A DNA stretch of 64,000 bases from Arthrobacter sp. KBS0703 (lineage in GTDB: Bacteria > Actinomycetota > Actinomycetes > Actinomycetales > Micrococcaceae): positions 2,852,001 to 2,916,000 of the forward strand of contig NZ_MVDG02000001.1 of the NCBI RefSeq assembly GCF_002008315.2. The letters are read 5' to 3'. Each line of letters begins with the position of its first letter. Within the stretch, counting starts at the first letter, position 1. A model generated the notes under the pieces. The model worked only from the letters and a program-made list of their open reading frames with translations, searched no databases and had not been told where the DNA came from. A program made the translations under genes and the position numbers. Positions 16,842 through 26,372 of this stretch are shown here, piece after piece.

Positions 16842-18517
16842 ATGACTTCACTTACCGTCTCCGGCCGCGTGGCGCAGGTTCTCAGCAGCTATCTCAGCGA
16901 TGTCTTCGGCGTGATGGGCAACGGAAACGTCTACTTCCTGGACGCCGCTGAAAAGCTGGGCCTCCGCTTCTCCCCCGTCCGCCATGAAGGCGCCGCCATC
17001 GCCGCGGCCGATGCCTACTACCGGACGTCAGGACGTCTCGCCGCGGGCACCACCACCTACGGCCCCGGCTACACCAACGCACTCACCGCCCTCGCCGAGG
17101 CGGTCCAGGCCCAGATCCCCGTGGTGCTGATCACCGGGGACGCGCCGAGCACCGGCGCCCGGCCCCAGGACGTGGACCAGACGGCAATCGCTGCAGGCCT
17201 CGGCGCGGCGACCTTCACCGTCACCCGCGACGCCGCGGGCTCCATCACGCAGCAGGCGGTGGAGTACGCACTCACCAAGCGGACCGCCGTCGTCATTGCC
17301 ATCCCCTACGACCTCGCGGCACTCGAGGCTGCGGACGAAGAGCTTCCCGAGCCGCTGGCACCGGCGGTGATTGACGACGTCGACGGCGGACTCGGGCAGG
17401 TGGCCCGCCTGCTCGCCGGGGCGACTGTCTCTTATACACATCTAGATGTGTATAAGAGACACCTCGCCGGCGCCGGCCCGGAGCTCCGCGAGCTTGCCGA
17501 CCGGCTGGGCGCCCTGACCGCCGGAACCGCCCTGGCGCTCAACCTGCTCCAGGGCGAGGGGTACCTGGGCGTCGCCGGCGGCTTCGGCACGGATACCGCG
17601 GCCGGGCTCATGGCTGAGGCCGACGTGGTCCTGGTGGCCGGGGCAAGCCTGAGCCCGTTCACCATGCGGTTCGGGCACCTGCTCGGCCCGGACAGCACCG
17701 TCGTCCAGATCGACGCCGCGCTGCAGCCGACGAACCCCCGGGTGGATACGTTCGTCAGCGCGGACGTGAAGTCTGCTGCGGGACACATCCTGAGGATGCT
17801 GGATGGCACGGCCTCGCCGGACGCTGGCCGGGCAGATGCCTGGCGCGCGGAAGCCCGCCGGCGCCTGGCCGAGGGACCGGCCCATCAGGCAGGCTCCGCG
17901 GAGACGCCGGACGGCGGCTGGACCCGCGCTCCCTTGCCACGGCACTGGATGCGGTGCTGCCGGAGCGCCGCACGGTGGTCCAGGACGGCGGGCACTTCGT
18001 CGGCTGGGCACCCATGTACTGGCGGATCCCGCGCCCCCAGGACCTGGTCATGGTGGGCACCGCCTACCAGGCCATCGGGCTGGGCCTGGCCAGCGCCGTC
18101 GGGGCAGCCCGCGCCGTGGAGGACGGCCGCACCCTGGTGCTGGCCTCCGGCGACGGCGGTTTCCTGATGGGCCTGTCCGACCTCGAATCACTGATTGGAG
18201 CGGCGGGCAGCGCCGTCGTGGTGATCTACAACGATGCCGCCTACGGAGCCGAAATCCACCAGTACGGCTCCCAGGGCCTGACTGAAAAGCCCATGCTGAT
18301 CCCCGAGGTGGACTTCAGCGGCATCGCCCGCGCGCTCGGTGCCGAGTCGGCGATCATCCGCTCACTGGCGGACCTTGACGCACTCAAGGACTGGATCGAC
18401 GCCGGCGCCAAAGGAACCTTCGTGGCCGACTGCCGCATCACGTCGAGCGTCCGGGCCCCGTGGCTGAGCGAGTGGATGCAGGCCAAGCAGGAGGCGAAGG
18501 CGGCGGTGGCGGGTTAA
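16842..18517 (+). pseudogene. Thiamine-diphosphate-dependent decarboxylase/synthase, interrupted by adapter and a frameshift
   Basis: The reading starts at ATG 16842 and shows the pyrimidine-binding domain with the catalytic Glu (RHEGAAIAAADAYYR) and a central domain. After a frameshift near 17920 the C-terminal domain follows with the cofactor motif GDGGF...YNDAAYG, ending at 18517. At 17425-17461 a sequencing adapter replaces about 12 residues of the central domain and is translated as SYTHLDVYKRH, a known artefact peptide. The diverged fragment at 27640-27903 reads straight through the frameshift position (LDPRALATALDAVLPERR), which shows the correct frame. The real genome probably has an intact 550-560 residue enzyme of the acetolactate synthase/indolepyruvate decarboxylase superfamily that acts after the aminotransferase on a 2-keto acid. 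The substrate is unknown. Confidence 0.8.
17425..17461. other. Nextera mate-pair junction adapter (artefact)
   Basis: CTGTCTCTTATACACATCT is followed directly by its reverse complement, a perfect palindrome of two Tn5 mosaic ends as created by mate-pair circularisation. It is not genomic DNA. Confidence 0.97.
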
Positions 18518-18527
18518 CTACCTCAGG

Positions 18528-18560
18528 CTGCCGCCGTCGGATATGTTCCGACGGCGGCAG
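18528..18560 (+). terminator. Hairpin terminator after the decarboxylase gene
   Basis: A perfect 14-bp stem (CTGCCGCCGTCGGA and complement) with a 5-base loop starts 11 bases after the stop codon. No long T run follows. Confidence 0.7.
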
Positions 18561-18595
18561 GCCAGTCAGGCTCGTGAGTCAGGACAGCTGGTGGG

Positions 18596-19237
18596 TCAGA
18601 GCGCCCCCGCCACGGCCGCGGCCTCAGCTCCGGCTGAGGCTCTTGGGGAAGCGTTGGCCGCGACGTCCGCGAGCCGGAGCCAGGTGTCCACCACGGTGTC
18701 CGGGTTCAGCGAGACGGAGTCGATGCCCTGATCCACCAGCCACTCTGCGAAATCCGGGTGGTCGCCGGGGCCCTGGCCGCAGATGCCCACGTACTTGCCG
18801 CGTTCCCGGCAGGCCCTGATGGCCATGCTGAGGAGCTTCTTGACGGCAGGATCGCGCTCTTCGAAACCTGCGGACACGATCGCCGAGTCGCGGTCCAGGC
18901 CCAGCGCCAGCTGGGTCATGTCATTGGAGCCGATCGAAAAGCCGTCAAAGTAGTCCAGGAATTCGTCGGCAAGCAGCGAGTTAGAGGGAAGCTCGCACAT
19001 CATGACCACTTCAGGCCGTTCTCGCCGCGGCGCAGCCCGTTCTCGGCGAGCAGCTCGATGACCCGCGGTCCTCGCACTCAAGGTCGAAGCAGTCACGGAA
19101 GGACGGCTCCAGGTAGCGTGAGGCGCCGCGGAAGCCGAGCATCGGGTTCTCTTCGCGCGGTTCGTAGGCCGGTCCGCCCAGGAGGTTGGCGTACTCGTTG
19201 GACTTGAAGTCGGACATTCTCACAATCGCCGGTTCGG
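18596..19237 (-). pseudogene. ppsA: 3' fragment of phosphoenolpyruvate synthase
   Basis: The C-terminal fifth of PEP synthase is recognisable: [36 protein letters not shown], then VMMCELPSNSLLADEFLDYF, DGFSIGSNDMTQLALGLDRD and KYVGICGQGPGDHPDF, ending at a TGA at 18596. Near 19015-19070 about 20 residues are missing and one base is lost, so the frame is broken. The 5' end joins abruptly to an oleD-like fragment near 19237. The fragment cannot be functional here. PEP synthase converts pyruvate to PEP and is normally about 800 residues. Confidence 0.8.
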
Positions 19238-19360
19238 GCGTGAACGCGCCCCAGACGATGTGGGGCCGCACGGCTGCGACCCGGTATTCCGGAGCGTCCG
19301 CTGCCAGCGCCAGCAGCTCCGCCTCGGCCTTGGTGCGTGAGTAGTGGCCGTTCGCCGATG
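19238..19360 (-). pseudogene. Fragment of an oleD-like NAD-dependent epimerase/dehydrogenase
   Basis: About 40 codons read [20 protein letters not shown]...[11 protein letters not shown], almost the same as residues in the oleD gene at 21690-21805 but with scattered base differences. It is fused at both ends to unrelated fragments (ppsA and FN3). It is one of four diverged copies of genes present elsewhere in this window. Confidence 0.75.
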
Positions 19361-19705
19361 GCCGATAGGTCCGCCGGGACGCTGGGGGCCGCGGTGTCCG
19401 GCGGCTGCGGTTCCGTTGCGGGGACCGTTACTGAGGCGCTGTTGCTCGGGCCCGATACGTTGCCGGCGCCGTCGATGGCTGTAACCGAATACGTCTATGT
19501 GCCGGCGGCGAGACCCTGGTCGGCGAAGCGTGCCGGCTACGGTGCCTGGCAGGACAGTTCCATTGCGCGTTACGCGGTAGCCAGCGACGGCGACGTCATC
19601 GCTGCTGGCTGTCCAGCGTAAGTTGGCGGTGCTCCCCTCGAGAACGGCTGCCAAGTTCGTCGGGGCGGAAGGTGTTGTGGTGTCCGACTGCGGCGGGGGC
19701 TGCGG
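19361..19705 (-). pseudogene. Fragment of a fibronectin type III repeat protein
   Basis: The strand carries TNLAAVLEGSTANLRWTASS and DDVAVAGYRVTRNGTVLPG, a typical FN3 domain of secreted actinobacterial hydrolases or adhesins. A frame change follows, then a linker with [11 protein letters not shown] that looks like the start of a second FN3 domain. No start codon, signal peptide or catalytic part is present, and the sequence runs directly into the oleD-like fragment. It is a remnant or mis-joined piece. Confidence 0.65.
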
Positions 19706-19793
19706 CGGCCAGCATTCCTGCTGGACCTAGGAGAAACCCTGCTGGACCTGGGGAGCTAGCCGAGCACCGACTCCCGCCCTGATAGAACCAAAA

Positions 19794-19834
19794 AGGAGGC
19801 CGACGACGACACTGACTGTCGCCGTCGGCCTCCT
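19794..19834 (-). terminator. Rho-independent terminator for the 89-residue protein gene
   Basis: A 12-bp stem (AGGAGGCCGACG and complement, 19794-19805 with 19823-19834) is followed on the minus strand by five T (19789-19793). It lies 43 bases after the stop of the small leftward gene at 19877. Confidence 0.8.
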
Positions 19835-19876
19835 GCTCAACCCTCGGTGGTGCAATCCCGCCGGGGCACCGGGCGT

Positions 19877-20146
19877 CTAAGCCGCCGCGGGAAGTGTTAC
19901 AAAGTTGCCCTCGACGACACTCGCGTCAACAGTCGGGAGCCCGTCCACCGTGGCATAGCTGCCACGGGTGACAGGGGGGAGGTTCCGGCTGCCGGCAACG
20001 GCAACATACGTGCCCTCAAAGCGGGCCGCGGGACTGCCGGCAGGACGAGTCACGTAGCTACCGCCACGCGGTGCGGTGCCAGCGGCTGGGATAACGGTTT
20101 CGGTGGTCAATGGCGAGGTTGCGGGGCGTTCGGCCAGCAAAGTCAT
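19877..20146 (-). CDS. Small hypothetical protein with repeated G-[STN]-[YF]-[VA] motifs
   Basis: The protein has 89 residues. The ATG at 20146 has an ideal AAGGAG five or six bases upstream, and a strong terminator follows, so this is a real transcription unit. I do not recognise the family. Four similar short strands are spaced about 16-21 residues apart: GGSYVTRPAG, EGTYVAVAGSRN, RGSYATVDG and EGNFVTLPA. This looks like a small beta-repeat protein. There is no signal peptide or membrane helix, and Cys is absent. A structural or stress-related cytoplasmic protein is possible, but no function can be assigned. Confidence 0.75.
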   Translation of the reverse strand: MTLLAERPATSPLTTETVIPAAGTAPRGGSYVTRPAGSPAARFEGTYVAVAGSRNLPPVTRGSYATVDGLPTVDASVVEGNFVTLPAAA

Positions 20147-20443
20147 GGGTTCTCCTTGGGGTTTCAGGATGAGAGCCGTTCAGATTTTTGTGCCGCTCAA
20201 GCAGAAGGGCGCCCGCGGCTTGTGTCGCATGCCCAGCTGGCCCGGGAATGTTCACCGGTGCGGTACTCAAGGGCGACGGTGGCCTGGTTTCAACTTTAGG
20301 GCTTATCACGAGCTACTCAAAATAAAGTGGGAAGGCTCACGTTCAGCAGCTGCCGACAACCCAGGCCATCCGACACTGTCACTTCGAGCGGCAGTCCGGG
20401 CACAATGGCAGAGGCGGATCGCGCCGGAACCCGGGAGGAAACC
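20147..20443. other. Intergenic region
   Basis: These 297 bases separate two divergent genes and should carry both promoters. No supported gene or clear operator was seen. Confidence 0.4.
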
Positions 20444-21124
20444 ATGGCTGGAAACCCTGCAGCAATAGTCTTCGACGTCAACGAGACGTTGTCCGATATG
20501 TCACCCCTGGCGGACCGGTTTGCGGACGTGGGTGCTCCTCCGCTGCTGGCGAAGGTGTGGTTTGCCAGCCTGCTGCGTGACGGCTTCGCCCTTGCCGCCG
20601 CCGGGGACAAGCAGGCGTTTGCTTATATCGGGGCTGAAGCCCTGCGCGGGCTGCTTCCAGCAAAGGAACTCAACCGGGACGCGGAGGAGTCCGTGCAACA
20701 CATCATGACCGCCCTGTCCGGACTGAAGCTGCACCCGGACGTCCCCGGAGGCGTACGGGCACTGAAGAACGCCGGCTACCGGCTGGCAACACTGACCAAC
20801 GGCTCCACTGGCACCGCCGAGAAACTGTTCACGGACGGCGGGATCCGGGACCAGTTTGACCTCCTGCTATCCGTAGAGGATGCACCGGCCTGGAAGCCGG
20901 CGCCCGCCTCCTACCACTACGCCAGCGGCGTCCTCGGTGTTCCGGCCGGGCAACTGCTGCTGGTGGCGGTACACCCCTGGGACATCCACGGGGCCGCGCG
21001 GGCAGGCTTGCACACCGCCTGGCTCAACCGCACCGGAGCACAGTACCCCGCCTATTTTTCGAAGCCGGACTACACTTTGGCAACCCTGGACGAACTGCCC
21101 GGCGCCTTGGCCGCGGATTGCTAA
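20444..21124 (+). CDS. Type II haloacid dehalogenase (HAD superfamily)
   Basis: The protein has 226 residues from an ATG preceded by GGGAGGAAACC. HAD motif I is VFDVNETLSD (nucleophile Asp in the first D of DVNET), motif II is LATLTNGS and motif III includes APAWKPAP with the conserved Lys. The usual motif IV, MVAxHxWD, is seen as LLVAVHPWDIHGA. These match L-2-haloacid dehalogenases, which release halide from 2-haloacids, although many family members act on other small substrates. It converges on the ole cluster and has no obvious operon partner. Confidence 0.85.
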   Translation: MAGNPAAIVFDVNETLSDMSPLADRFADVGAPPLLAKVWFASLLRDGFALAAAGDKQAFAYIGAEALRGLLPAKELNRDAEESVQHIMTALSGLKLHPDVPGGVRALKNAGYRLATLTNGSTGTAEKLFTDGGIRDQFDLLLSVEDAPAWKPAPASYHYASGVLGVPAGQLLLVAVHPWDIHGAARAGLHTAWLNRTGAQYPAYFSKPDYTLATLDELPGALAADC

Positions 21125-21134
21125 ACCCGCGGGG

Positions 21135-22190
21135 TCACGGCGGACAGATACCTAAGCGGTGTGCCGGAGGATGTTCAGCGCGGTGTCCGGTTTCCGCCAC
21201 CGCTACGCGGGCAGGGCCCACCCGCGCTGCGTAGGCGTCTGCCAGCCTCGCCAGCCCCTCGTCGATCGAGACGGCGGGGGTCCAGTCGAGGAGTTCCCTG
21301 GTCTCGCGCTGGTCGAACCAGTGGGCGGTGGAGAGCTGCTCGGCGAGGAACCGGGTCATCGGCGGTTCCTCTTTCCTTCCAACCCAGGTCCAGAGCTTCT
21401 CCACCACGGCTCCCGCCGCCCGTGCCACCGCACCGGGCACGTGCCACGATGGCGCGGGGACGCCTCCCGCGGCGCAGATGCCCGCCAGCAGTTCCCCCAC
21501 CGGCCGCGGCTCGCCGTTACTCACCACCACAGCCCTGCCGTGCACGTGTTCCATGCGGTGCAGCGCGGCGACGATGGCCGCGGCCGCGTTGTCCACGTAG
21601 GTGGTGTCGATCAGGGCCGCACCGGCATCGAGCAGCGGCAGGCGGTGACGGCTTGCACGTGCCAGGACCCGTTCCACCAGTTGGGTGTCCCCGGGGCCCC
21701 AGACGATGTGGGGCCGCACGGCTGCGACCCGGAATTCCGGAGCGTCGGCTGCGAGCGCCAACAGCTCAGCCTCGGCCTTGGTGCGGGAGTAGTCACCGTG
21801 CGCACGCTGCGGGTCAGCCGGCTCCGCGCCCAGCCCGGCGATCGCGGCACCGGTATTGGCTACGGACGGGGAGGACACATACACCAGGTCCCGCACTCCG
21901 GCCGCACGGGCGGCATGGAGCAGGCGGCGGGTGCCTTCAACATTCACCTCATCGAACTCCGCGGCACGACCCGCGAAAGAAACCTTTGCTGCCAGGTGGA
22001 TGATTCCTTCCGCGCCTTCGACTGCTTTCCGCAGCGCTTCAGCGTCCGCGACGGACCCGCAGAAGTCCGTGGCGCCGTCGACCCCTGACGGACGGCGCTG
22101 GAAGGTGGTGACGTCATGGCCCTGGCGCACCAGCAGCCTGGCAACTTCTCCCCCGAGCAGCCCGCTTGCTCCGGTGACGAGGACCCTCAT
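21135..22190 (-). CDS. oleD: OleD: NAD(P)-dependent 2-alkyl-3-ketoalkanoate reductase
   Basis: The protein has 351 residues. The N-terminal Rossmann motif is VTGASGLLGGEVARLL and the short-chain/3-beta-HSD active site is YSRTK with upstream VYVSSPSV. In long-chain olefin synthesis OleD reduces the beta-keto acid made by OleA to a beta-hydroxy acid, which OleC and OleB convert to an olefin. The start overlaps the stop of oleBC by four bases (ATGA), so the genes are coupled. The last 20 or so residues (GHRAEHPPAHRLGICPP) look unusual and the frame may shift near the end. The gene is last of the oleA-oleBC-oleD operon. Confidence 0.85.
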   Translation of the reverse strand: MRVLVTGASGLLGGEVARLLVRQGHDVTTFQRRPSGVDGATDFCGSVADAEALRKAVEGAEGIIHLAAKVSFAGRAAEFDEVNVEGTRRLLHAARAAGVRDLVYVSSPSVANTGAAIAGLGAEPADPQRAHGDYSRTKAEAELLALAADAPEFRVAAVRPHIVWGPGDTQLVERVLARASRHRLPLLDAGAALIDTTYVDNAAAAIVAALHRMEHVHGRAVVVSNGEPRPVGELLAGICAAGGVPAPSWHVPGAVARAAGAVVEKLWTWVGRKEEPPMTRFLAEQLSTAHWFDQRETRELLDWTPAVSIDEGLARLADAYAARVGPARVAVAETGHRAEHPPAHRLGICPP

Positions 22191-24932
22191 GGCTTCCCTG
22201 GCCGCCCGCCGGCCAGCACCCGCGTAGCCCAGCGGGACAGCCGGCTCCGGTCGATCTTGGCGTTGTGCCGGATGTCGGTGGGCTGTGCGGGGACCTCAAG
22301 CACAGCGGATACCTGGACGCCGGCCTCAAGCGCCGCCCTGCGGACTCTCCCGGCGAGCTGCGGGGCAGCAGGGCGGCTTTACGCGCGGCCGGGACGGTTT
22401 CGACGACGGCGACCACGGCCTGGGTGCCCGCCGGCCCGGCGCCGGTGACCGCGGCCAGCCGGACGCCGTCCAGGCGTTCGATGGCCTGCTCCGCGCCCAC
22501 GGGCGTCACCACAGCACCAGGCGCTGTCACCACATGGGCGAGGCGTCCCTCCACCCACAGCCGGCCGGCGCCGTCGAAGTGCCCCACATCGCCGGTGCGG
22601 TGCCAGCCGGGCAGGCTCGCGCTCTCCTGCTGGGTCAGCCAGAGCCGGTCGTACGCTTCCTTGACGTGCGGGGCACTGACCAGGATCTCGCCGGTTATTC
22701 CGGGCTCCGTCACGGGACAGGAACCGGGCGCCGTGCCATCGGCCGCCAGCGGCACGACGGCCACCCGGGCGCCATGCACCGCCCACCCCACACAGACGCC
22801 GTTGCCTGCTCCCGCCACGGCGCTTGCGGCAGTGTCAGCGCCGGCGGCAGTGTCAGCGACAGTGCCGGCGGCAGCATCGGCGTCGGCCGCCTGGATCTGT
22901 CCCAGGCTGATGTCGGTAACGGGCAGCGCTTCGGTCATCCCGTACGGGGTATGCAGCGAGGCCGGGGCAGCAGCCGCTGCACCTCTGCCAGCAGCGGTTC
23001 CGGGACGGGCGCGCCGGCAGAGAGCAGCAATCCGATGCCGTCAAAGCCTCACGCCCTGCTTCATCCAGGCCATCGCGGGTGGCGATGACGTTGCGCAGCG
23101 CGGCGGCGAGGCGAAGACCACCGTGGCGTCGATCGCCTTGGCGGCGCCGGCGAGCGCGCCCGCGGTCAGGGTGCGGGGCGCGGTGACGTCCATGGCCGGT
23201 GTCACCGACACTGCTCCGAGTGCCGGTCCCAGCAGGGCGAACGGCGCAAAACCGGCCACCAGCCGTGCTCCGGGACGGAGGTCGAAGGTTGCGGCCACGG
23301 TGTCCCGCATCGCGGCAAGCTGCCGGTGGGTATAGAGCACGCCTTTCGCCGGGCCGGTGGAGCCCGAGGTGAAGAGGACGGCGGCCGGGGCGTCCGCGTC
23401 CACGCCGTCCCCGGCTGCAATGAATCGCGGCGGCACCGGTACGCGCCAGAGCGTCGAGGGAGGCTTCGACGCCCAGCATCCGGCGGCGGGCGGCCGGGAG
23501 CTCCCGCACACTGATCCGGCGTCCAGGCCAGCCGAGCACTGAGGCGGCCGCGAGCGCCTTGTCGATTCCGATCAGGAAATCGGGGGTTGCGCCTTTCACG
23601 GCACGGCTGAGGCCCCTGGTTCCCAGTCCGGCGTCGGCCACCACCACCACGGCCCCCAGCCGGAGGCAGGCGTAGAGGGCGGCGGTCAGGTCCACCCCGG
23701 CGGAACCATCAGGCTGACCCGGCTGCCGCTGTGCACCCCGGCTTCCCGCAGTCCCGCAGCCAGGTCCAGGATGTTCCGGTCCAGCTGCTGCCAGCTGAGC
23801 GAGCTGGCCACCGTGCCGTCCGGCGCCATTTCCGCGACGGCGGTGTCCGCGCCCCGGGCCCTGCCGCCTGCTTGCCGAGCAGGTCCCACAGGGGCCGGAA
23901 TTCGGTCTGCTCCGGCTCAGCTGCGTGGTCCGGCCGCCGGCCGCCGGGCGTCATGGCGTCCGCTACCGCGGATGGGCTGTCGGGGGCGACAGCATTTCCG
24001 GCGCCAAAGTTTCTGGCGAGCCATTGGAAGACCGGCGCGGCAATGTTCCGGTCCTCCGCCACGAGATGGCCGGCGCCTTCGAAGCGGTGCACATCCGCAT
24101 GCGGAAGCCGGGTAATGAGGTCCTTGAGGTACCGGTCGGAAAAGATGGGATCACGGGGGCCCCAGAGCATCAGCGCCGGGACCTTCAACCCGCGCAGCCT
24201 TTCCGCGGCGCCGGTGAGCGCGGAAAAACTGGGGTGGGAGGCGTCCACGGAGATGTCCGCCACGAAGTTCCCTACTCCGGTGCGGCGGTGGGCTTCGCGG
24301 TAGGGAGCCATGTAGGCCGCTCGGACGTCGGCGGGCAGCGGCGGGTGGGCCAGCGAGTGCGTCACCCGAAGAAACGCGTCCGTCGTCGTCGTTCCCCAAC
24401 CGTGGACGGCGGGGTGCAGGGCAAGGCGCAGCGCCGGCGGGATCGCTGAACCGGAGGGTTGGTGGACGGCCGTGTTGGTCAGCACCACCCCGGCGAGGTG
24501 CTGCGGGTGCGCCAGGGCCCAGCCCAGGCTGATCACGCCGCCCCAGTCGTGGCCCGCTGTCACCACCGGCCCATCCAGGCCGAGAGCGCCGGTCAGGTCA
24601 CTTAGGTCGTTGATGCGGTCGGCCAGGCGCCGGAAGGTGCCGGTGCGCTCCGAGTAGCCCATGTCCAGTTGGTCCACCGCCACAACGCGCCACGGGTGGG
24701 CGGGATCCGATCCGGCTGCCAGCAACGTCCGCCACAGATACGACCAGGTGGGGTTGCCGTGCACACAGAGCAGGGTACCGGCGGGGACCAGTCCGAGACT
24801 GTTGAGCTGGGCTCCGTTGTCCAGCAGGTGCCAGCGGCGCACCGTGCCCGGGGTATCGGCGCCGGAGGTGGACTTGACGTCAATCTCCCGCGACCATTCC
24901 GGATCGACGCCAGGCCAGTTGGCGGTTACCAA
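22187..24932 (-). pseudogene. oleBC: OleBC fusion: beta-lactone decarboxylase plus beta-lactone synthetase, with several frameshifts
   Basis: The N-terminal OleB part (about 24932-23870) is an intact alpha/beta hydrolase of the haloalkane dehalogenase type: LLCVHGNPTWSYLWR, nucleophile elbow TAGHDWGGVISLG, and a late GAGHLVAED. The OleC part (AMP-ligase fold) is spread over several frames: VSLMVPPG, LYACLRLGAVVVVADAGLG, LFTSGSTGPAKGVLYTH (P-loop) and GWHRTGDVGHFDGAGRLW. At least five frame changes (near 23870, 23700, 23440, 23110/23030 and 22340) are needed. The fused layout is that known from Micrococcus and relatives. TTG at 24932 with GGAG six bases upstream is the likely start. The shifts may be real decay or poor consensus sequence, because the surrounding region is damaged too. 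Confidence 0.8.
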
Positions 24933-25947
24933 AGAATCTCCAGCATGGCGGTGTTCAGCCCGGATCCAACGCCCATGCACAGGACCCGGTCCCCCGCTTC
25001 AAGGGATTGGGCCTCGGCGGCGAGAGTCATGGGAAGGGAGGCCGGGCCCACGTTGCCCCAGTGCGGGAACGTGATGGGCACCTTCGCGGGGTCCAGGTCG
25101 ATGGCGTCGATAATCGCCTGCGTGTAGGCATTGCTCACCTGGTGCGTTACGTAGCGGTCAATGGCGGTCCAGTCCCACTCCGGCTGGGCTTCATGCCAGG
25201 CGTCGACGACGAGCTGGAGGCCGCCGTCGAGCAGTCCTTTCGTGTCGGTGGTCATGCCGTCAAGACCGCCCACGCACAACTCGTGATGTTCGGTGCCGGC
25301 GCGCATCACCCCGCCGACGATCCGGTGAGCACCGTGATGCTTGTCCGCGGGACCCAGGACGGCGGCAGCAGCTCCAGAGCCCAGGGTGAGTGTGGCGAAC
25401 TCGCGGTTGAAGTCCTCCCGCGTGGTCTCGGTCCGCTGGAGGCGGGCCAGCGTGGCCTCCTGGGTGGCCTCGGCATCCTCGGCGTTAACGATCACCGCGT
25501 GTGTGATCTGCCCCGAGTCGATCATGCTGGCCGCCAGGGTCAGGCCGTTCACGAACCCCAGGCAGGCGTTGGCCAGGTCGAAGTTCATGGCCGACGACGG
25601 CAGGCCGAGTTCGTGATGGATCTTCACCGCGACGGACGGTTCAAGGTTCCGCCGCGTCACCGAGGTGTTGATCAACAGGCCGACGTCGGACGCTTCGACG
25701 CCAGCCTCGGCCAGGGCTTTGGCGCCCGTTCGGTGGCAGCATCATCAAACGAGGTCCCGGCCGCCCACCAGCGGCGGTGCGTTACGCCGGCAACACGCTC
25801 AAGCAACCGGGGCGGAAAGTTCAGCCGCTGCAGGGTCGAAGCCAGCCTGCGGTCGAAATCCTTAGAACTCACGATCCTGGGAGCCTCCACACTGCTAACA
25901 GAGAGCAGCGCGGTGTTGCTATGCCGGAAAGTTGCATTCCCTGCCAA
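24926..25947 (-). pseudogene. oleA: OleA: acyl-CoA condensing thiolase-superfamily enzyme, one frameshift
   Basis: The C-terminal 249 residues are intact and contain the active-site Cys in DLANACLGFVNG, TLGSGAAAAVLG and HQVSNAYTQAI with the catalytic His. The N-terminal part (from ATG 25947, RIVSSKDFDRRLASTL...GVTHRRWW) lies in another frame. The two meet near 25724, where GCGCC stands in place of an expected GCC, a net frame change. OleA condenses two fatty acyl-CoAs head-to-head and starts olefin synthesis. Full length would be about 340 residues, normal for OleA. The end overlaps the start of oleBC by seven bases. Confidence 0.82.
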
Positions 25948-26372
25948 TGAAAGCCCCTGTTCGTTTCCGTGCTACATCGTTGCGGTGACTTTACCCATAA
26001 GCGCGCGTTCCTATTGGGAGGTACCGCAGCAACCAGGTCGTACACCGGAGTCACACCTGACCCCGCCGTTAGCCGACCGACCCGAAACGCCATTCGTAAG
26101 CATGCTTAGAATATAGTGGCATCGACACGCGAGCCCATATGTGACGCGCCCCGGCCTGATCATCATGCCGGGGTTTCCGTTTTCCGCTGTTTGACCAGGC
26201 CACTTCTGTTACTCGGACAGATGGTGCCGAATTCGTCTTCGCCCTTAGTCGACCTGAGACAGGCACTAGCAGGCCCTGCCTCGCCGCGAATAAAACGGCT
26301 AGCTTTGTGGTTGGAACTTCTGGGCCAGCGACGTCCCTCTCCGCTCCTCCCTTTTGAATGGATCCGCTCCCC
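25948..26372. other. Intergenic region between oleA and the MFS gene
   Basis: The 425 bases lie between divergent genes. I see no supported ORF, tRNA or strong hairpin. The oleA promoter is expected near 25950-26100. Confidence 0.4.
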
